The notes below the pieces were generated by a model, which ran no database searches, had not been told where the DNA came from, and was given only the letters and a program-made list of their open reading frames with translations. Shown in pieces: positions 1-8,860 of a DNA stretch of 17,400 bases. The stretch comes from Rhypophila decipiens (Eukaryota; Ascomycota; Sordariomycetes; Sordariales; Naviculisporaceae), in contig MU858378.1 of assembly GCA_033297075.1 (NCBI GenBank), forward strand, positions 1-17,400. Reading direction: 5' to 3'. Made by a program: the position numbers and the translations under genes. How positions within the stretch are numbered: position 1 is the first letter of the stretch; the number at the start of each line of letters is the position of its first letter.

Positions 1-675
1 TTTATATAGAAATCCATTCAACCTCGCCATACCTGTCCGGAGTTGTGCAAGTATACAAGCCTCTTTTCGCTTCAGCTTGTCGTACAGGTCGTACGACGAC
101 TTAAATAGCCAACTTCTGGAGGAACGCAATAACCACCTCTATAAGTATATGTGTAACAGGCTGGGAAGAAGGAATGGTGTGATGAGCTGAGGATCCAGAT
201 TAAGGATATCTGTATGAAATTCAAGAACGGCCAAAGAACGGGCAGCGGACATAGTAGAATGGGCACCCACTTCAGCCGAAGCTGAAGCCGGGCACGAACA
301 CTGCGCCGCCGGCGTGCGCCCCTACAAAAGCCCTTGAAGCATTATGCAGAAGTGCTACGCGTTGTTCGTGCCCGGAAAAAGGGCAACCTGCGAACAATGG
401 AGGGGCTATGCTTTGCTTTGAGGTGGCTATGCTCAGCATTCCGCAGACCGTCGTTATCTATGACTAATAACTGTACAATTACCCCCATAGGAGGACTGAA
501 ACAACGAGGAATAAATATGAATGGATCACGCGCACTTTGAATGCGGGAGGTGCGGGCTTCGACCAAGATCTGTTTGTAAAAGCGAGTTGCAATTACCCTT
601 TGTTACATCTATTTCTTGTCCCTGTGCCCTGACACCGCGCCCGAAAGCCCACGGCAACGCGGTCGTGATCCCGGG
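1..675. other. Non-coding leader region upstream of the HET gene
   Basis: No supportable gene was found. The short open frames here are on both strands, overlap each other, and show no recognisable protein features. An AUG at 521 opens a frame that overlaps the HET gene in another frame, and I see no splice that would usefully join it to that gene. A perfect 7-bp inverted repeat (CTTCAGC, 4-base loop CGAA, GCTGAAG) lies at 270-287, followed by a GC-rich stretch around 300-320. This segment presumably holds the promoter and 5' UTR of the gene starting at 676, but no TATA box can be assigned confidently. Confidence 0.5.
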
Positions 676-3078
676 ATGTCCGTCTCCCGAGATAATTACC
701 TCTGTGACATATGCTCGGCGATTGATTTCGACAACTACACGTCGGAAAGCCACTTCATCTATCGCCGTCTGGGAACCTGGGCCAGAATTCGCCAATCAAG
801 TAAATCCTGTCGGTTTTGTCGTCTCGTCGTGGAGTGTGTGGAGCGGCGAGAGCTGCCGGAGGTCCACGATGATCTGCACCTGACGAACGAAAAGAGTTGG
901 AAGTTGTGCACCACAACGCTACACTATGACGAGCGAGGTTCTCGCCTCCGGTATTATACGAACGAATGGGATTTAAAAGACACAGCCGCCCGAAAAAAGG
1001 GGCTGCCAGCATTCCGCCTCGTGATCAAATGGGATGCTTGTTCGGATAGGAATCCCGGGCAGATTCAGTACATTGCGAAGCACGACGATCTTGACAGACG
1101 GCATTTTCACGGCCGGTTGATTCGCCGCGATCAGGTCCAGTGGGATCTTCTGCGTTCGTGGGTCTCATTGTGCGACCGCTATCACAAATTTTGTAACCAT
1201 GGACCCAGCAACTCACCATTCACTCTCCCGGAGGGTTTCCGTCTGATCGACGTGCAAGCAATGTGTGTTGTCGAGATGCCGAAAGGCGCCGTGTCCGATT
1301 ACGTTGTTCTCAGCTATGTTTGGGGGCAAAAACACCTCGAGCATCAACTCCCGCAGTTGAGAAGCAGGAACGTGCACCAGAGTTCCAGCGGCTACCAGTG
1401 GGCAAATCTTCCACGGCACCTTCCCCAAACCATCGTAGACGCAATTCAGGTAACACGGGAGCTTCGTTACCGATTCTTATGGGTCGATGCACTCTGCATC
1501 ATCCAGGATGATGACGCAGATAAAGGGCGTCAATTGGGTAATATGGACGCCATCTACTCACTGGCGACGTTGACAATCGCCGCTGGATTTGGTAAACATG
1601 CTGAGAAGGGTCTTCCAGGAGTCAGCATCAGTCGATCAACGCCTCAAATCACGGAAAAGATACATGGCCTAACGTATGCCGTCTGCTGCACGCCTTTCTC
1701 GGAGCTGTATGGTTTCAACTCGGATCTTGAGTGGAACAATCGGGGCTGGACGTTTCAGGAGAAACTGCTATCTCGACGCCTGTTGCTCTTTACCGGCGAG
1801 CAAGTTTACTTCAAGTGTTCGGCCACCGTCTGGTCGGAAGAGGTACACTCCGAATACGGCTGGCTGTCTAGGGATCTTCGACGGCGAGACGAGCCCCTTC
1901 TCTTTGCGCCTCTGCGGCAACCTCGACAGATCAACACCTTCTTCAAGCTCTTCGACATCTTGACTATGGAGCACTTTAGGATACGCGACAAAGGTACAAT
2001 TACCAAGCAGTTGCTTTATTACGCAAATAGCGTTCAAGAGTACACGAGTCGCGACCTATCAAAGCCGGAAGACACCGTTGTCGCTATTCGCGGTGTCTTG
2101 AGGGTCCTGGGGATGGCCGACAGTGACACCCCGGCCGGAATGCCCATTGCGCACCTACCCACGGCTCTACTCTGGATCCCGGAGCCAGGCCTCAGCTATT
2201 CATGTCGAGATATAGGAAAGATCCAAGCCCCAACCTGGTCATGGGCTCGGTGGGAATTGGATGGCTGCTGCGTATGGACTTCTCAGGATCTTGAGCACAC
2301 ACGACTTTACGACCACTCACAGCCTCTGCTTCTGCTTCGCCAGGGCTTACCGAAGCGGCTCATCTCTAGCGTGGAGGACCTGAGAAACAGAAATGCCGAG
2401 CACGAAAAGCGAGTTGCAGCGTTGGTCGCCGAACTAAAGTCCCGTCAGATGCCCCGTGCATTGAAAGAGGCCGGCTCACTCCTTTTTCTAAAAGCCCACG
2501 TCGCTACATTTCGAGTTGGGCAGAAGCTAAAGATAAAGCATGGGATGGACATGTCAAAATACGAGCATGTCGGAGGTTGTTGGGCTTATCAACTCCTCAA
2601 CGATGCATCCCAATGTGTTGGCGAGGTCTGGACCTCTAAAGACATGAGCAACCAGACATTTCCCTTTATCGCCATCTCGAGAGGGAAAGGACTTTACTTT
2701 GCCCGTCCGGAAAGTCGGTTCATTCCCAAGCGCGCCGGACCCACCCATTTTTACCTTGGTGATTCGAAGCTACCACTGCTGATGCCAAGGATGTTTTTCG
2801 ACGTCGGCCTGCCTCTGCCTCGATATATCCCTTTGTCCAAATATCTCATGCTTGACCTCCAAAAGAAGAGATTAAAGTGGACTATCCCTGGCCCAAAAGT
2901 AGGAGGTGTGACACCCGTGTTTGGGATGGTCGAGGAGAAACGATCTAAATGGGAAGTGGTCAACCTGTTGATGGCGGACTTTGACGGCGATGTTGCGACA
3001 CGGTTGGGCGTGGGAAAGGTACTTGCAGATGTGTGGGACGGTACTCCAAAGGCTTCGTCGTACGTGTTCCTCGCTTGA
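676..3078 (+). CDS. HET-domain protein (heterokaryon incompatibility family)
   Basis: A single-exon protein of 800 residues. The start is the ATG at 676. The frame is open further upstream, but only from a TTG, which is not a usual fungal start. All signature blocks of the HET domain are visible: YVVLSYVWG at residues 209-217, LWVDALCIIQDD at 268-279 followed by MDAIYSLATLTIAA, and RGWTFQE at 356-362 followed by a LLSRRLLLF block. The N-terminus has paired cysteines C10/C13 and C45/C48, with the 'CRFCRLV' context common ahead of fungal HET domains. About 400 C-terminal residues have no fold I recognise. HET domains trigger cell death when incompatible fungi fuse (family knowledge); the partner of this protein is unknown. 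No signal peptide or membrane segment is seen. Family assignment is secure; a specific het locus cannot be named. Confidence 0.93.
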   Translation: MSVSRDNYLCDICSAIDFDNYTSESHFIYRRLGTWARIRQSSKSCRFCRLVVECVERRELPEVHDDLHLTNEKSWKLCTTTLHYDERGSRLRYYTNEWDLKDTAARKKGLPAFRLVIKWDACSDRNPGQIQYIAKHDDLDRRHFHGRLIRRDQVQWDLLRSWVSLCDRYHKFCNHGPSNSPFTLPEGFRLIDVQAMCVVEMPKGAVSDYVVLSYVWGQKHLEHQLPQLRSRNVHQSSSGYQWANLPRHLPQTIVDAIQVTRELRYRFLWVDALCIIQDDDADKGRQLGNMDAIYSLATLTIAAGFGKHAEKGLPGVSISRSTPQITEKIHGLTYAVCCTPFSELYGFNSDLEWNNRGWTFQEKLLSRRLLLFTGEQVYFKCSATVWSEEVHSEYGWLSRDLRRRDEPLLFAPLRQPRQINTFFKLFDILTMEHFRIRDKGTITKQLLYYANSVQEYTSRDLSKPEDTVVAIRGVLRVLGMADSDTPAGMPIAHLPTALLWIPEPGLSYSCRDIGKIQAPTWSWARWELDGCCVWTSQDLEHTRLYDHSQPLLLLRQGLPKRLISSVEDLRNRNAEHEKRVAALVAELKSRQMPRALKEAGSLLFLKAHVATFRVGQKLKIKHGMDMSKYEHVGGCWAYQLLNDASQCVGEVWTSKDMSNQTFPFIAISRGKGLYFARPESRFIPKRAGPTHFYLGDSKLPLLMPRMFFDVGLPLPRYIPLSKYLMLDLQKKRLKWTIPGPKVGGVTPVFGMVEEKRSKWEVVNLLMADFDGDVATRLGVGKVLADVWDGTPKASSYVFLA

Positions 3079-3708
3079 TTGCGTCTATGCTTTTGAGTTC
3101 TAGGATAGAACTAGAGTATCTGTTTCCTACATGGCACATGGCAGTCTAAATCACTGCCGGGAAGCCAATCGGGAATTCCATGAAGAGCACGAACAATCGA
3201 GACCGCGGAGTTGAGATGCGGTAATTAGACCGGGGCTCTGTTTAGTCGGCCATTTTGGGCACCACTGGGTGAAAGGAGACGGCCGGAAAAGGGGGAGAGT
3301 AGAAAGGTCCGCTTGCTCGTGGTACGAGTGAGAGCGTGTGGAAGCTTACCAGGCAGATGGGCCAGGAAGGCAATGTGTAGAGCTTAAGAAGACCGATAGC
3401 GAGCAAATGCAGGTATTTCCATGATCAAAGGTTGCCTTGTGACTTCATTTTGGGATCTGGGATACCTTTTGGGCCCTTCGTTGTTTACCTGCAGCCAATT
3501 TTCTACTCCCTTGCCCGTGGTCGTTGTAGAAAGGAGTGATTGCGGTACCGGCTCGAAACCCAAGACCACCTCCAGGCTCGAACCTCTGACGACCTAGATG
3601 GCCACTCGAGGCGGATGTTAATTGCCCAATGAGAAGACTTTGAGGGTTGCACGACGCTGATAGCAACATGATCGATCCAGGCTGCACTGCTAATCGGCAT
3701 GAAGAAAG
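3079..3708. other. Spacer between the HET gene and the LTR element
   Basis: No gene is supportable. The first bases after the HET stop hold a small perfect stem (GTTCTA, loop GGA, TAGAAC) at 3097-3111, presumably in the 3' UTR. Overlapping minus-strand frames around 3384-3778 share coordinates in different phases, and none has a recognisable motif. The last five bases, GAAAG at 3704-3708, are one copy of the target-site duplication of the adjacent mobile element. Confidence 0.5.
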
Positions 3709-3763
3709 TGTCATCCGGTAAAACGTTAATCGCACCAAGACTAGCTGAGTCTATATTGCAACA
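3709..3763 (-). repeat. 3' LTR of the TRIM-like element (55 bp)
   Basis: Identical to 3975-4029. On the minus strand it follows directly after the purine run GGGGGAG. CCAAGACTA at 3735-3743 and TAGTCTTGG at 3779-3787 form a 9-bp inverted repeat spanning the LTR/interior junction. This could fold the 3' end of the element RNA into a hairpin. Confidence 0.8.
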
Positions 3764-3770
3764 CTCCCCC
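3764..3770 (-). other. Putative polypurine tract
   Basis: On the minus strand GGGGGAG lies immediately 5' of the 3' LTR, where plus-strand priming of an LTR retroelement starts. It is short, but its position is exact. Confidence 0.55.
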
Positions 3771-3849
3771 GGGCTCAATAGTCTTGGAGCTCTATAGGTT
3801 CTATGTGTATGAATACAACTTTTGTAGTCTTAGTGGCCGGTTCTGGAGG

Positions 3850-3964
3850 TTTTTTTTTTTCGGTTGCGGATTGGATCGAACACACTACCTCTTGCGCTTC
3901 CGCTGGGCTTATAAGCTCTATAGCAGTTTGGAAGAGTGTAGCGGTTACCAAACGCGCCACCCGG
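3850..3964 (-). other. tRNA-like/SINE-like segment with A and B boxes and A11 run inside the element
   Basis: On the minus strand TGGCGCGTTTGG (3948-3959) resembles an RNA polymerase III A box, and GTTCGATCC (3873-3881) fits a B box. An uninterrupted run of 11 A follows (plus-strand T run 3850-3860). The spacing between boxes, about 70 bases, is compatible with an extended tRNA-like promoter. The segment does not fold into a proper tRNA: the T-stem and acceptor pairing fail. It could be a tRNA-derived SINE head captured by the element, or chance. Confidence 0.3.
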
Positions 3965-3974
3965 GCTCATAACC
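3960..3974 (-). other. Putative primer-binding site (half-tRNA-Met type)
   Basis: It directly abuts the 5' LTR. The plus strand reads CCCGGGCTCATAACC. Its last 12 bases, GGGCTCATAACC (3963-3974), match an initiator-Met anticodon arm: the GGG stem typical of initiators, the CTCATAA loop with the CAU anticodon, then CC. The element RNA would therefore be complementary to the inside of the tRNA, not to its 3' CCA end. That is the arrangement known for Drosophila copia, which is primed by a cleaved 5' half of tRNA-iMet. The assignment is inference. Confidence 0.6.
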
Positions 3975-4029
3975 TGTCATCCGGTAAAACGTTAATCGCA
4001 CCAAGACTAGCTGAGTCTATATTGCAACA
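3975..4029 (-). repeat. 5' LTR of the TRIM-like element (55 bp)
   Basis: Identical at all 55 positions to 3709-3763. On the minus strand it runs from TGTTGCAATATAG to CCGGATGACA. It is preceded outside by one copy of the 5-bp target duplication (GAAAG on the plus strand, 4030-4034). It contains the 9-mer CCAAGACTA (plus strand 4001-4009). At the other LTR the same 9-mer can pair with TAGTCTTGG in the interior. Confidence 0.8.
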
Positions 4030-5934
4030 GAAAGTACTTTAGATGTCCCAGTCTCTTGCTATCAACGTCTACTTCTACGAGGCTTGTTCACTTCAAACCC
4101 TCCAACCCTTATCTTTACGTTTTGGTATTTGTGAGTACACACACATTCTTCAGCTAACCCGCAAAGATACGGTATTCGTACACAGTAAGATTCTTTCAAG
4201 TTCCAACCCAACTGAAAGCACGACAGTGCTCAGATACCTTACCTGAATCTGCTGATATGGCATGGGGTAATGCAGCCTACAGGTTCCCGATCACAGTGCC
4301 GCAGCGGTTGGGTTGCTCCCGTACAGCCAGCAACGCCCTCGCTGCAAGGACCTATCATCGTCCACAGTGTATACAATTCTTCACACGCATATCTTTCTAG
4401 AAGTCTTCTGTTGATTCGTTCTCATGGCCAGGCACGGGCCGCCATCTTGTAGGCAGTATCATAGCGTTTGCAGAGCGCCACTCGTAAACAACTCCATGTT
4501 GGGCTCGATGCATCATATGTTCATTTGCCCAGACTGAGGAGTACACATTCGCATGTTTTACACGTAAATGGCTGAATCCCTCTGGAACATCTCGGACTCC
4601 TGTTCGACAAGCCACCAAGGAGCGGGCCGGTGAAGAAAAGTTGGAGGGACGGGAAGGAAGAGGGCGCGCCACACTGGCTACCCGCACCAATAGCGAGCTG
4701 GAAACCTCGATACTTGTATCGGCATCAACCTGGTAACAGGGCGCCGGTGTGTATAGTAATCTCGGCGACATACTGAAATTGATTCTTGGGCGTGATGGTG
4801 GTGCGGGATGACAAGACATTCGCAGACTACGTGTCCTGTGTCTTGAGTGCTTCTATTGCTGTATGTACAGTCCTGTGACCCTTCACCTCGGCCTGTAATC
4901 GATAGATAGCCTGAGCACTTCAGTGCACCCACCAGCCACGTTCAACCTTTCCAAGAAACCGCAAGAAAACAATATCGAGAAGGCTGAAAGCACAGACACA
5001 CATAACTACCAAACAGGCAGTAGATTCGTCGCTGTCTCATAATTACTGCATGCCCTGAGCTTTACATTTGACCCAACTGCAAACACTTTAGGTCAACCCC
5101 TTCAGTCATCAAGTATGCCACAACTTGATAACAGCGCGTCAGAGGCCACACGTAGGATAGCCATCTTAAAGTAGTTGTAGTTCAGCATTACTCCCAGTGT
5201 TCTAGACAGTCAAAATAAGACGGACTTCAAACCGGCCGCCAGTTCGTCCCAAAGGTCGTTACTTCCCGCTTCCCACTCGCCTGGTTAAGAAAGATGCAAC
5301 AGGAACATGGACGGAAACCCCTCGATATTTATGCAGTTCGCGCATCTCATTCCCAAAAGTTCTGCAAAGGTTCCCAACATCTAACCGGTTTCAGGTCCTT
5401 TTAGCACCAGCCGGCACGTCTGATAGGTGAAATGTTGGTTCTACACCACGGCAGAAGGGGTCTGTGCCCTGTGGCTGTCCTTGAAAGAGTTGGGCGATTC
5501 AAACCAATCATGGCTCCCTTCACAACACCTGGATAATACAGTCTGGTGCATCTACTCCGTATCTTGGCTGGCTTGGCAACCTCTTGTTCCATGGCTCAGT
5601 TCGATCATCGAGAAGAAGTCTCGATATAGCAGGAATCGGCCACGCCAGATGCTTGTTTCCCCAGATTTGTGTGACCGGTGCCTCAACGGCGAGGCGTGCC
5701 TCCGTCAGCGTTCCAGATCTCTCAAACATATAATAACATCTAATAAGTCTCGGCATGGCCCCAGGCCAGTCGGTCTCCAGCATTTGGTTCTGTCCTGCCT
5801 TATCTTCCATGTTCGAATAAGAAAAAGATAGAAAAAGAAGGCACGCCAAGCTGCTGCACCACATCGCCGCATTCCCTGACCCAGCAGACATCAGACATCG
5901 TTCAACAAATCAGACGAAGACACCTGGCAGAGCC
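4030..5934. other. Long spacer between the LTR element and the PTH11-like gene
   Basis: About 1.9 kb with no gene I can support. It starts with the second copy of the 5-bp target duplication (4030-4034). The longest ATG-initiated frame is a 140-codon minus-strand stretch at 4397-4819. It is arginine-, serine- and proline-rich and shows no domain, so I do not call it. A 134-codon plus-strand frame at 5427-5831 begins with GTG and overlaps an antisense frame; both look like chance. The last few hundred bases presumably carry the promoter and 5' UTR of the next gene. Confidence 0.5.
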
Positions 5935-7244
5935 ATGTCGGCCACGAACAAGACGCTGGCGTTCGACCCGGCCACCGCCGACGAGAGCAATGTCGGCCGC
6001 ATCCTGGGACTAGGCATCACCTTTCACGTTCTGGCGCTGGTTGCCTTTGGCCTGCGCATGTACACGCGCTGTTTCGTCGTCAAGTCCTTTGGCAAGGACG
6101 ATCTGATGATGTGTCTGTGCATGGTGAGTCCAATCTTTTGTCCCCGTAATGTCTAACACAAACGCCACAAGTACTCACCCCCATCTTCACCTATACAGGT
6201 CGGCTTAACAGGCGGGGGCATGATAACAGTAGCAGTAGCCATAGCCCACGGCCTAGGCCGGCACGTCTTCACGCTTTCCGAAGAGGACGTCATCATCTAC
6301 GGCATAACCGTCTTCATCCAGGCGCTCTTCACGACCATAACCAGCCTCTGCTTCCTCAAGCTCTCGGTCGCCTTCTCCCTCCTGCGCCTCAGCGGGCCCA
6401 TGAACATCTGGTGGACGCGCATCATCTGGGGGCTGATGATCTTTATCGTCCTGTACATGGTCGAGAGCTGGATCTCGATCCTGGCCTTTTGCGACCCCAT
6501 CGCGGCGCACTGGGACAGGAAGGTGCTCAAGACGGCGCGGTGCTGGCCCATGGAGGTGTTTAGGGTCTTTCCGCTGCTCAATACGGGTTGCAATATGTTT
6601 ACTGACATTTGCTTTGCCACGCTGCCGATTCCCATCATCTGGCGGTTGAGGATTGGGCGGCGCACGAGGATTTATTTGATTGGGGTGTTTAGTCTGGGCT
6701 ACGTGGCTGTTCTTATTGGGGTGGCCAAGGCCGTCTCGCAGGTGCGGTTTCGGGGCGATCCGGATGCTGTCTTTCATAACTGGACTCAGACGCTGGGTTT
6801 GTAAGTCACACTTTTCTCTTTGAGAACAACATATCCAGAACTAACATGTCACCAATGTATCTGTGCAGCCTCCAACAAAACGTCGGCGTTGTAGCAGCCT
6901 GCACGCCCACACTTCGCCCCTTGGTCGGCCAATGGCTCAAGCTCTCGGACAGCTCCAAGACCGACGGGAACTATTACGGCGACAACAACCACCGAAAAGG
7001 CAGCAGCGGCAACAAGGGAAACACCAGAGGAGGCGCCGTCGGGACCGTCAAGTCTGCAGAGCGCGGGGAGGCGGGCTACGAGATGGAGAGCAGCACGTCG
7101 AGGTTCGGCACGAGCAAGTATCATGCCACGGTGCTCGGCGGGACCAGCCCGACTTCCAGCGAGGAGCGTATCATTGAGACCGGGTGGAATGCTGAGGACG
7201 GACATGGGGGTGTCTTGAAGACGACCGAGGTGTTTGTCAAGTGA
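5935..7244 (+). CDS. PTH11-like (fungal rhodopsin-family) seven-helix membrane protein
   Basis: Three exons, 5935-6123, 6199-6800 and 6869-7244, give 388 residues. Seven hydrophobic segments are visible at about residues 20-42, 55-78, 95-120, 130-155, 185-210, 216-240 and 264-284. Family landmarks are present: FGKDDLMM before helix 2, HGLGRH at 80-85, CDPIAAHWD at 161-169, FATLPIPI at 202-209 and QQNVGVVAACTPTLRP at 266-281, the last created only by the splice. There is no N-terminal CFEM cysteine domain. A short N-terminus with an NKT sequon precedes helix 1, and a Ser/Gly/Asn-rich cytosolic tail of about 100 residues ends the protein. Members of this family include PTH11 of the rice-blast fungus, a plasma-membrane surface sensor; many others are uncharacterised. 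The ligand is unknown. Family assignment is firm; a receptor role is inference. Confidence 0.9.
6124..6198 (+). other. Intron 1 of the PTH11-like gene (75 bp)
   Basis: Donor GTGAGT follows codon 63 (ATG) in phase 0, and acceptor CTATACAG precedes GTC. A CTAAC branch-like motif lies inside. Removal joins DDLMMCLCM to VGLTGGGM and restores helix 2. Without removal the frame stops within the intron. Confidence 0.9.
6801..6868 (+). other. Intron 2 of the PTH11-like gene (68 bp)
   Basis: Donor GTAAGT, CTAAC branch motif at 6841-6845 and acceptor TGTGCAG. It is a phase 2 intron: TT joins C to make Phe264, giving the family block FLQQNVGVVAAC. Without splicing the reading frame ends at the intron's TAA. 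Confidence 0.92.
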
Positions 7245-7315
7245 TCTCGACAGTCCCTACATGACACTGTAGCCTGTGTGGGGCGATGACTTATTGGAAA
7301 GGAAATACATAAATT

Positions 7316-7344
7316 GGGGGTTGGGACTGGGACTGGGTTTGGGG
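7316..7344 (+). promoter_or_regulatory. G-quadruplex-capable run in the 3' flank of the PTH11-like gene
   Basis: Five G tracts (7316-7320, 7323-7325, 7329-7331, 7335-7337, 7341-7344) are separated by loops of only 2 or 3 bases, on the coding strand, about 70 bases after the stop codon. Four tracts of three with short loops meet the usual quadruplex rule. If transcribed, it would sit in the 3' UTR. A role in 3'-end formation or stability is inference. Confidence 0.6.
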
Positions 7345-8769
7345 TTTGGATTTTGTACTAGGTAATCTTCTTTTTGGGCATGATATTAGGTAACTAGGTT
7401 TAGCTATTTGGCAATCCACAGAAACACGAATTTTGACACTTTGCAAGATTGACGTTTCATTTTCCATTGCCCATCATGAGCCCCAGCAGCCTTGGCTGTC
7501 AGATCTCGCAACCTTTTTTGCACGGAAAGTGGATGGTTTGGTGTGCTCATTAATAGCTAGCTAAAAGTAGTTGTAATGATTCCATTTGACCTGTACTAAC
7601 CCGTACGATGGGAGGAACCCGTTGGCCTTCGATATTTACCCCAGAGACGCTAATGCGAGGTTTTTGCAAAGACGAAAGTTTAAAAGAGGGTACCCCGTAA
7701 CTTTGCTCTAGACGCTAATGCAGTTGTGCGGCGTATGCCACGAACTTGATACTTTTCCTGGAAGCCCTGGACGTCCCTCCACTTTCCGCTAATTACTTAC
7801 TTTGCCGATTACTTGACCAATTCCTGATTAGTGTATTGTAGATGGAGCATTGTGTTTAAAACTCTAAAACGTCGTGGACTTCTTGGGGCCAAGTGGGCGA
7901 AACAGTAGGGTTCGGCAACCTGGAAGTCATCAGCGGGTCGTCAGGGAGATGACAGGAGCCCCCGTTTCGAAACTACGTGTATTCGGGCCGGGCCGTGGGA
8001 TGGGTAAAAAGACCAAACGAGCCTGTCGGGAACCTTTTGTAAGTAGCGCACGGAGTCGCGGGAACCATTCCAGTAAGCCCGACGATCAAGACATGGATGA
8101 GAAGGTGGTGGCGCCCTCGTATCATTGTGAAGTCCTCGGGTCCTCGCGACGGAAATGGGGGTGGCGGGGTGTGGAATTTCTCCTGCTGGCTGTTTTGGAG
8201 ATATTGACTCGCTCTCATTGGCTCTCCCACCTCTCTGGCAAACCACAGCGAATAGGGAGGTGCGGGAGGCGCGTGAACTGTGTATCTGTGTGATGTCAGC
8301 ACAGACTGGCGGGCCCGAATAACGCTCTGCTTCAAGTGTACGGGATAGTCCGTGTGTTAAAGATCAAGATGAAGCAGCGCGACTGGTGCAAAAAGGCAGA
8401 GTAAAAGTCGAATATGGCCACAACTCCGTTATTTGTGTATATGACTGCCACGGCGACTCGGTGAGAGAGTTAAACGAACAACGCTCTGTAGCAAGGCCTC
8501 TACAAGACTGCAAGGGTGCCTATCGCGTCCCATAATCCATTCCATTGGGACGCGGTTCCGGGAACGAGACCCGGCAGCTGCATAACCACACTATTGTCTT
8601 AACAAGTCTTGGCCAATTAGTGATGCAGTAGCATCCCAGCCGGCAAGGAATAAATGAAGTGATATGAGGAGTTATTTTAACGAATCTGAAGAAGCGAACT
8701 CGAGGCGCGGACCGGGAAAGATCCATTCTGGGTACAAGACGGCGAGAGGTCCCAGAAACGTTGCAACTC

Positions 8770-8775
8770 CACGTG
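8770..8775. promoter_or_regulatory. CACGTG E-box upstream of the tyrosinase gene
   Basis: A palindromic CACGTG core lies 85 bases before the tyrosinase ATG, in the context CCACGTGC. This is the core site of basic helix-loop-helix and some bZIP regulators. A single hexamer occurs often by chance, so the regulatory role is only suggested by position. Confidence 0.3.
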
Positions 8776-8860
8776 CATTGCTCTGCTCCTTACACTACTT
8801 TCTCTTGTTACCCCAGCCTTGGCGTATCGGGCAGATCGACTTTTGTGCGACTGTGACACC

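Larger units (their letters stand above)
3709..4029 (-). mobile_element. Miniature LTR retroelement (TRIM-like), 321 bp, non-autonomous
   Basis: Two identical 55-bp direct repeats (3709-3763 and 3975-4029) enclose 211 bp. Each repeat begins TGT and ends ACA, the TG...CA termini of LTRs. GAAAG lies immediately outside both ends (3704-3708 and 4030-4034), a 5-bp target duplication as made by an integrase. Read on the minus strand, the interior starts directly after the first repeat with GGTTATGAGCCCGGG, a plausible primer-binding site. It ends with the purine run GGGGGAG directly before the second repeat, a plausible polypurine tract. There is no gag-pol coding capacity, so it would depend on a helper element. 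Length, short LTRs and lack of genes fit terminal-repeat retrotransposons in miniature. Identical LTRs suggest a recent insertion. The class assignment is inference from structure. Confidence 0.8.
7245..8860. other. Spacer between the PTH11-like and tyrosinase genes
   Basis: No gene is supportable over 1.6 kb. A 139-codon plus-strand frame at 7874-8293 starts with GTG and overlaps two antisense frames of similar length; none shows a domain, signal peptide or membrane segment. Besides the G-rich run near 7330 there is a short palindrome, GTTCC-G-GGAAC, at 8555-8565. The right end should contain the tyrosinase promoter. Confidence 0.5.

Noticed and set aside
616..675. Upstream 20-codon extension of the HET protein
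   Set aside because: It begins with TTG, not ATG. The first in-frame ATG is 676, which leads directly into the typical cysteine-containing HET N-terminus.
3571..3640. tRNA suggested by GGTTCGAGCC on the minus strand
   Set aside because: The B-box-like motif is isolated: the T-stem does not pair and no D-arm or acceptor is found at the right distance.
3866..3964. Functional tRNA gene on the minus strand
   Set aside because: A and B boxes are present, but the acceptor and T-stem do not pair, so it is at most tRNA-derived.
3709..4029. Explaining the 55-bp repeats as a simple segmental duplication
   Set aside because: TG...CA ends, an exact 5-bp duplication just outside, a primer-binding-site candidate and a purine tract touching the repeats are better explained by retroelement insertion.
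4397..4819. Minus-strand frame of 140 codons with an ATG
   Set aside because: Low-complexity Arg/Ser/Pro-rich translation with no domain, signal peptide or splice context; it overlaps another antisense frame and is likely chance.
5427..5891. Opposed frames of 134 and 123 codons
   Set aside because: The plus frame starts with GTG and the two overlap on opposite strands. They lie in the presumed leader of the PTH11-like gene and show no motif.
7874..8335. Plus frame of 139 codons and antisense frames of 101 and 120 codons
   Set aside because: Mutually overlapping, GTG start on the plus strand, and no recognisable features; composition-driven open frames.
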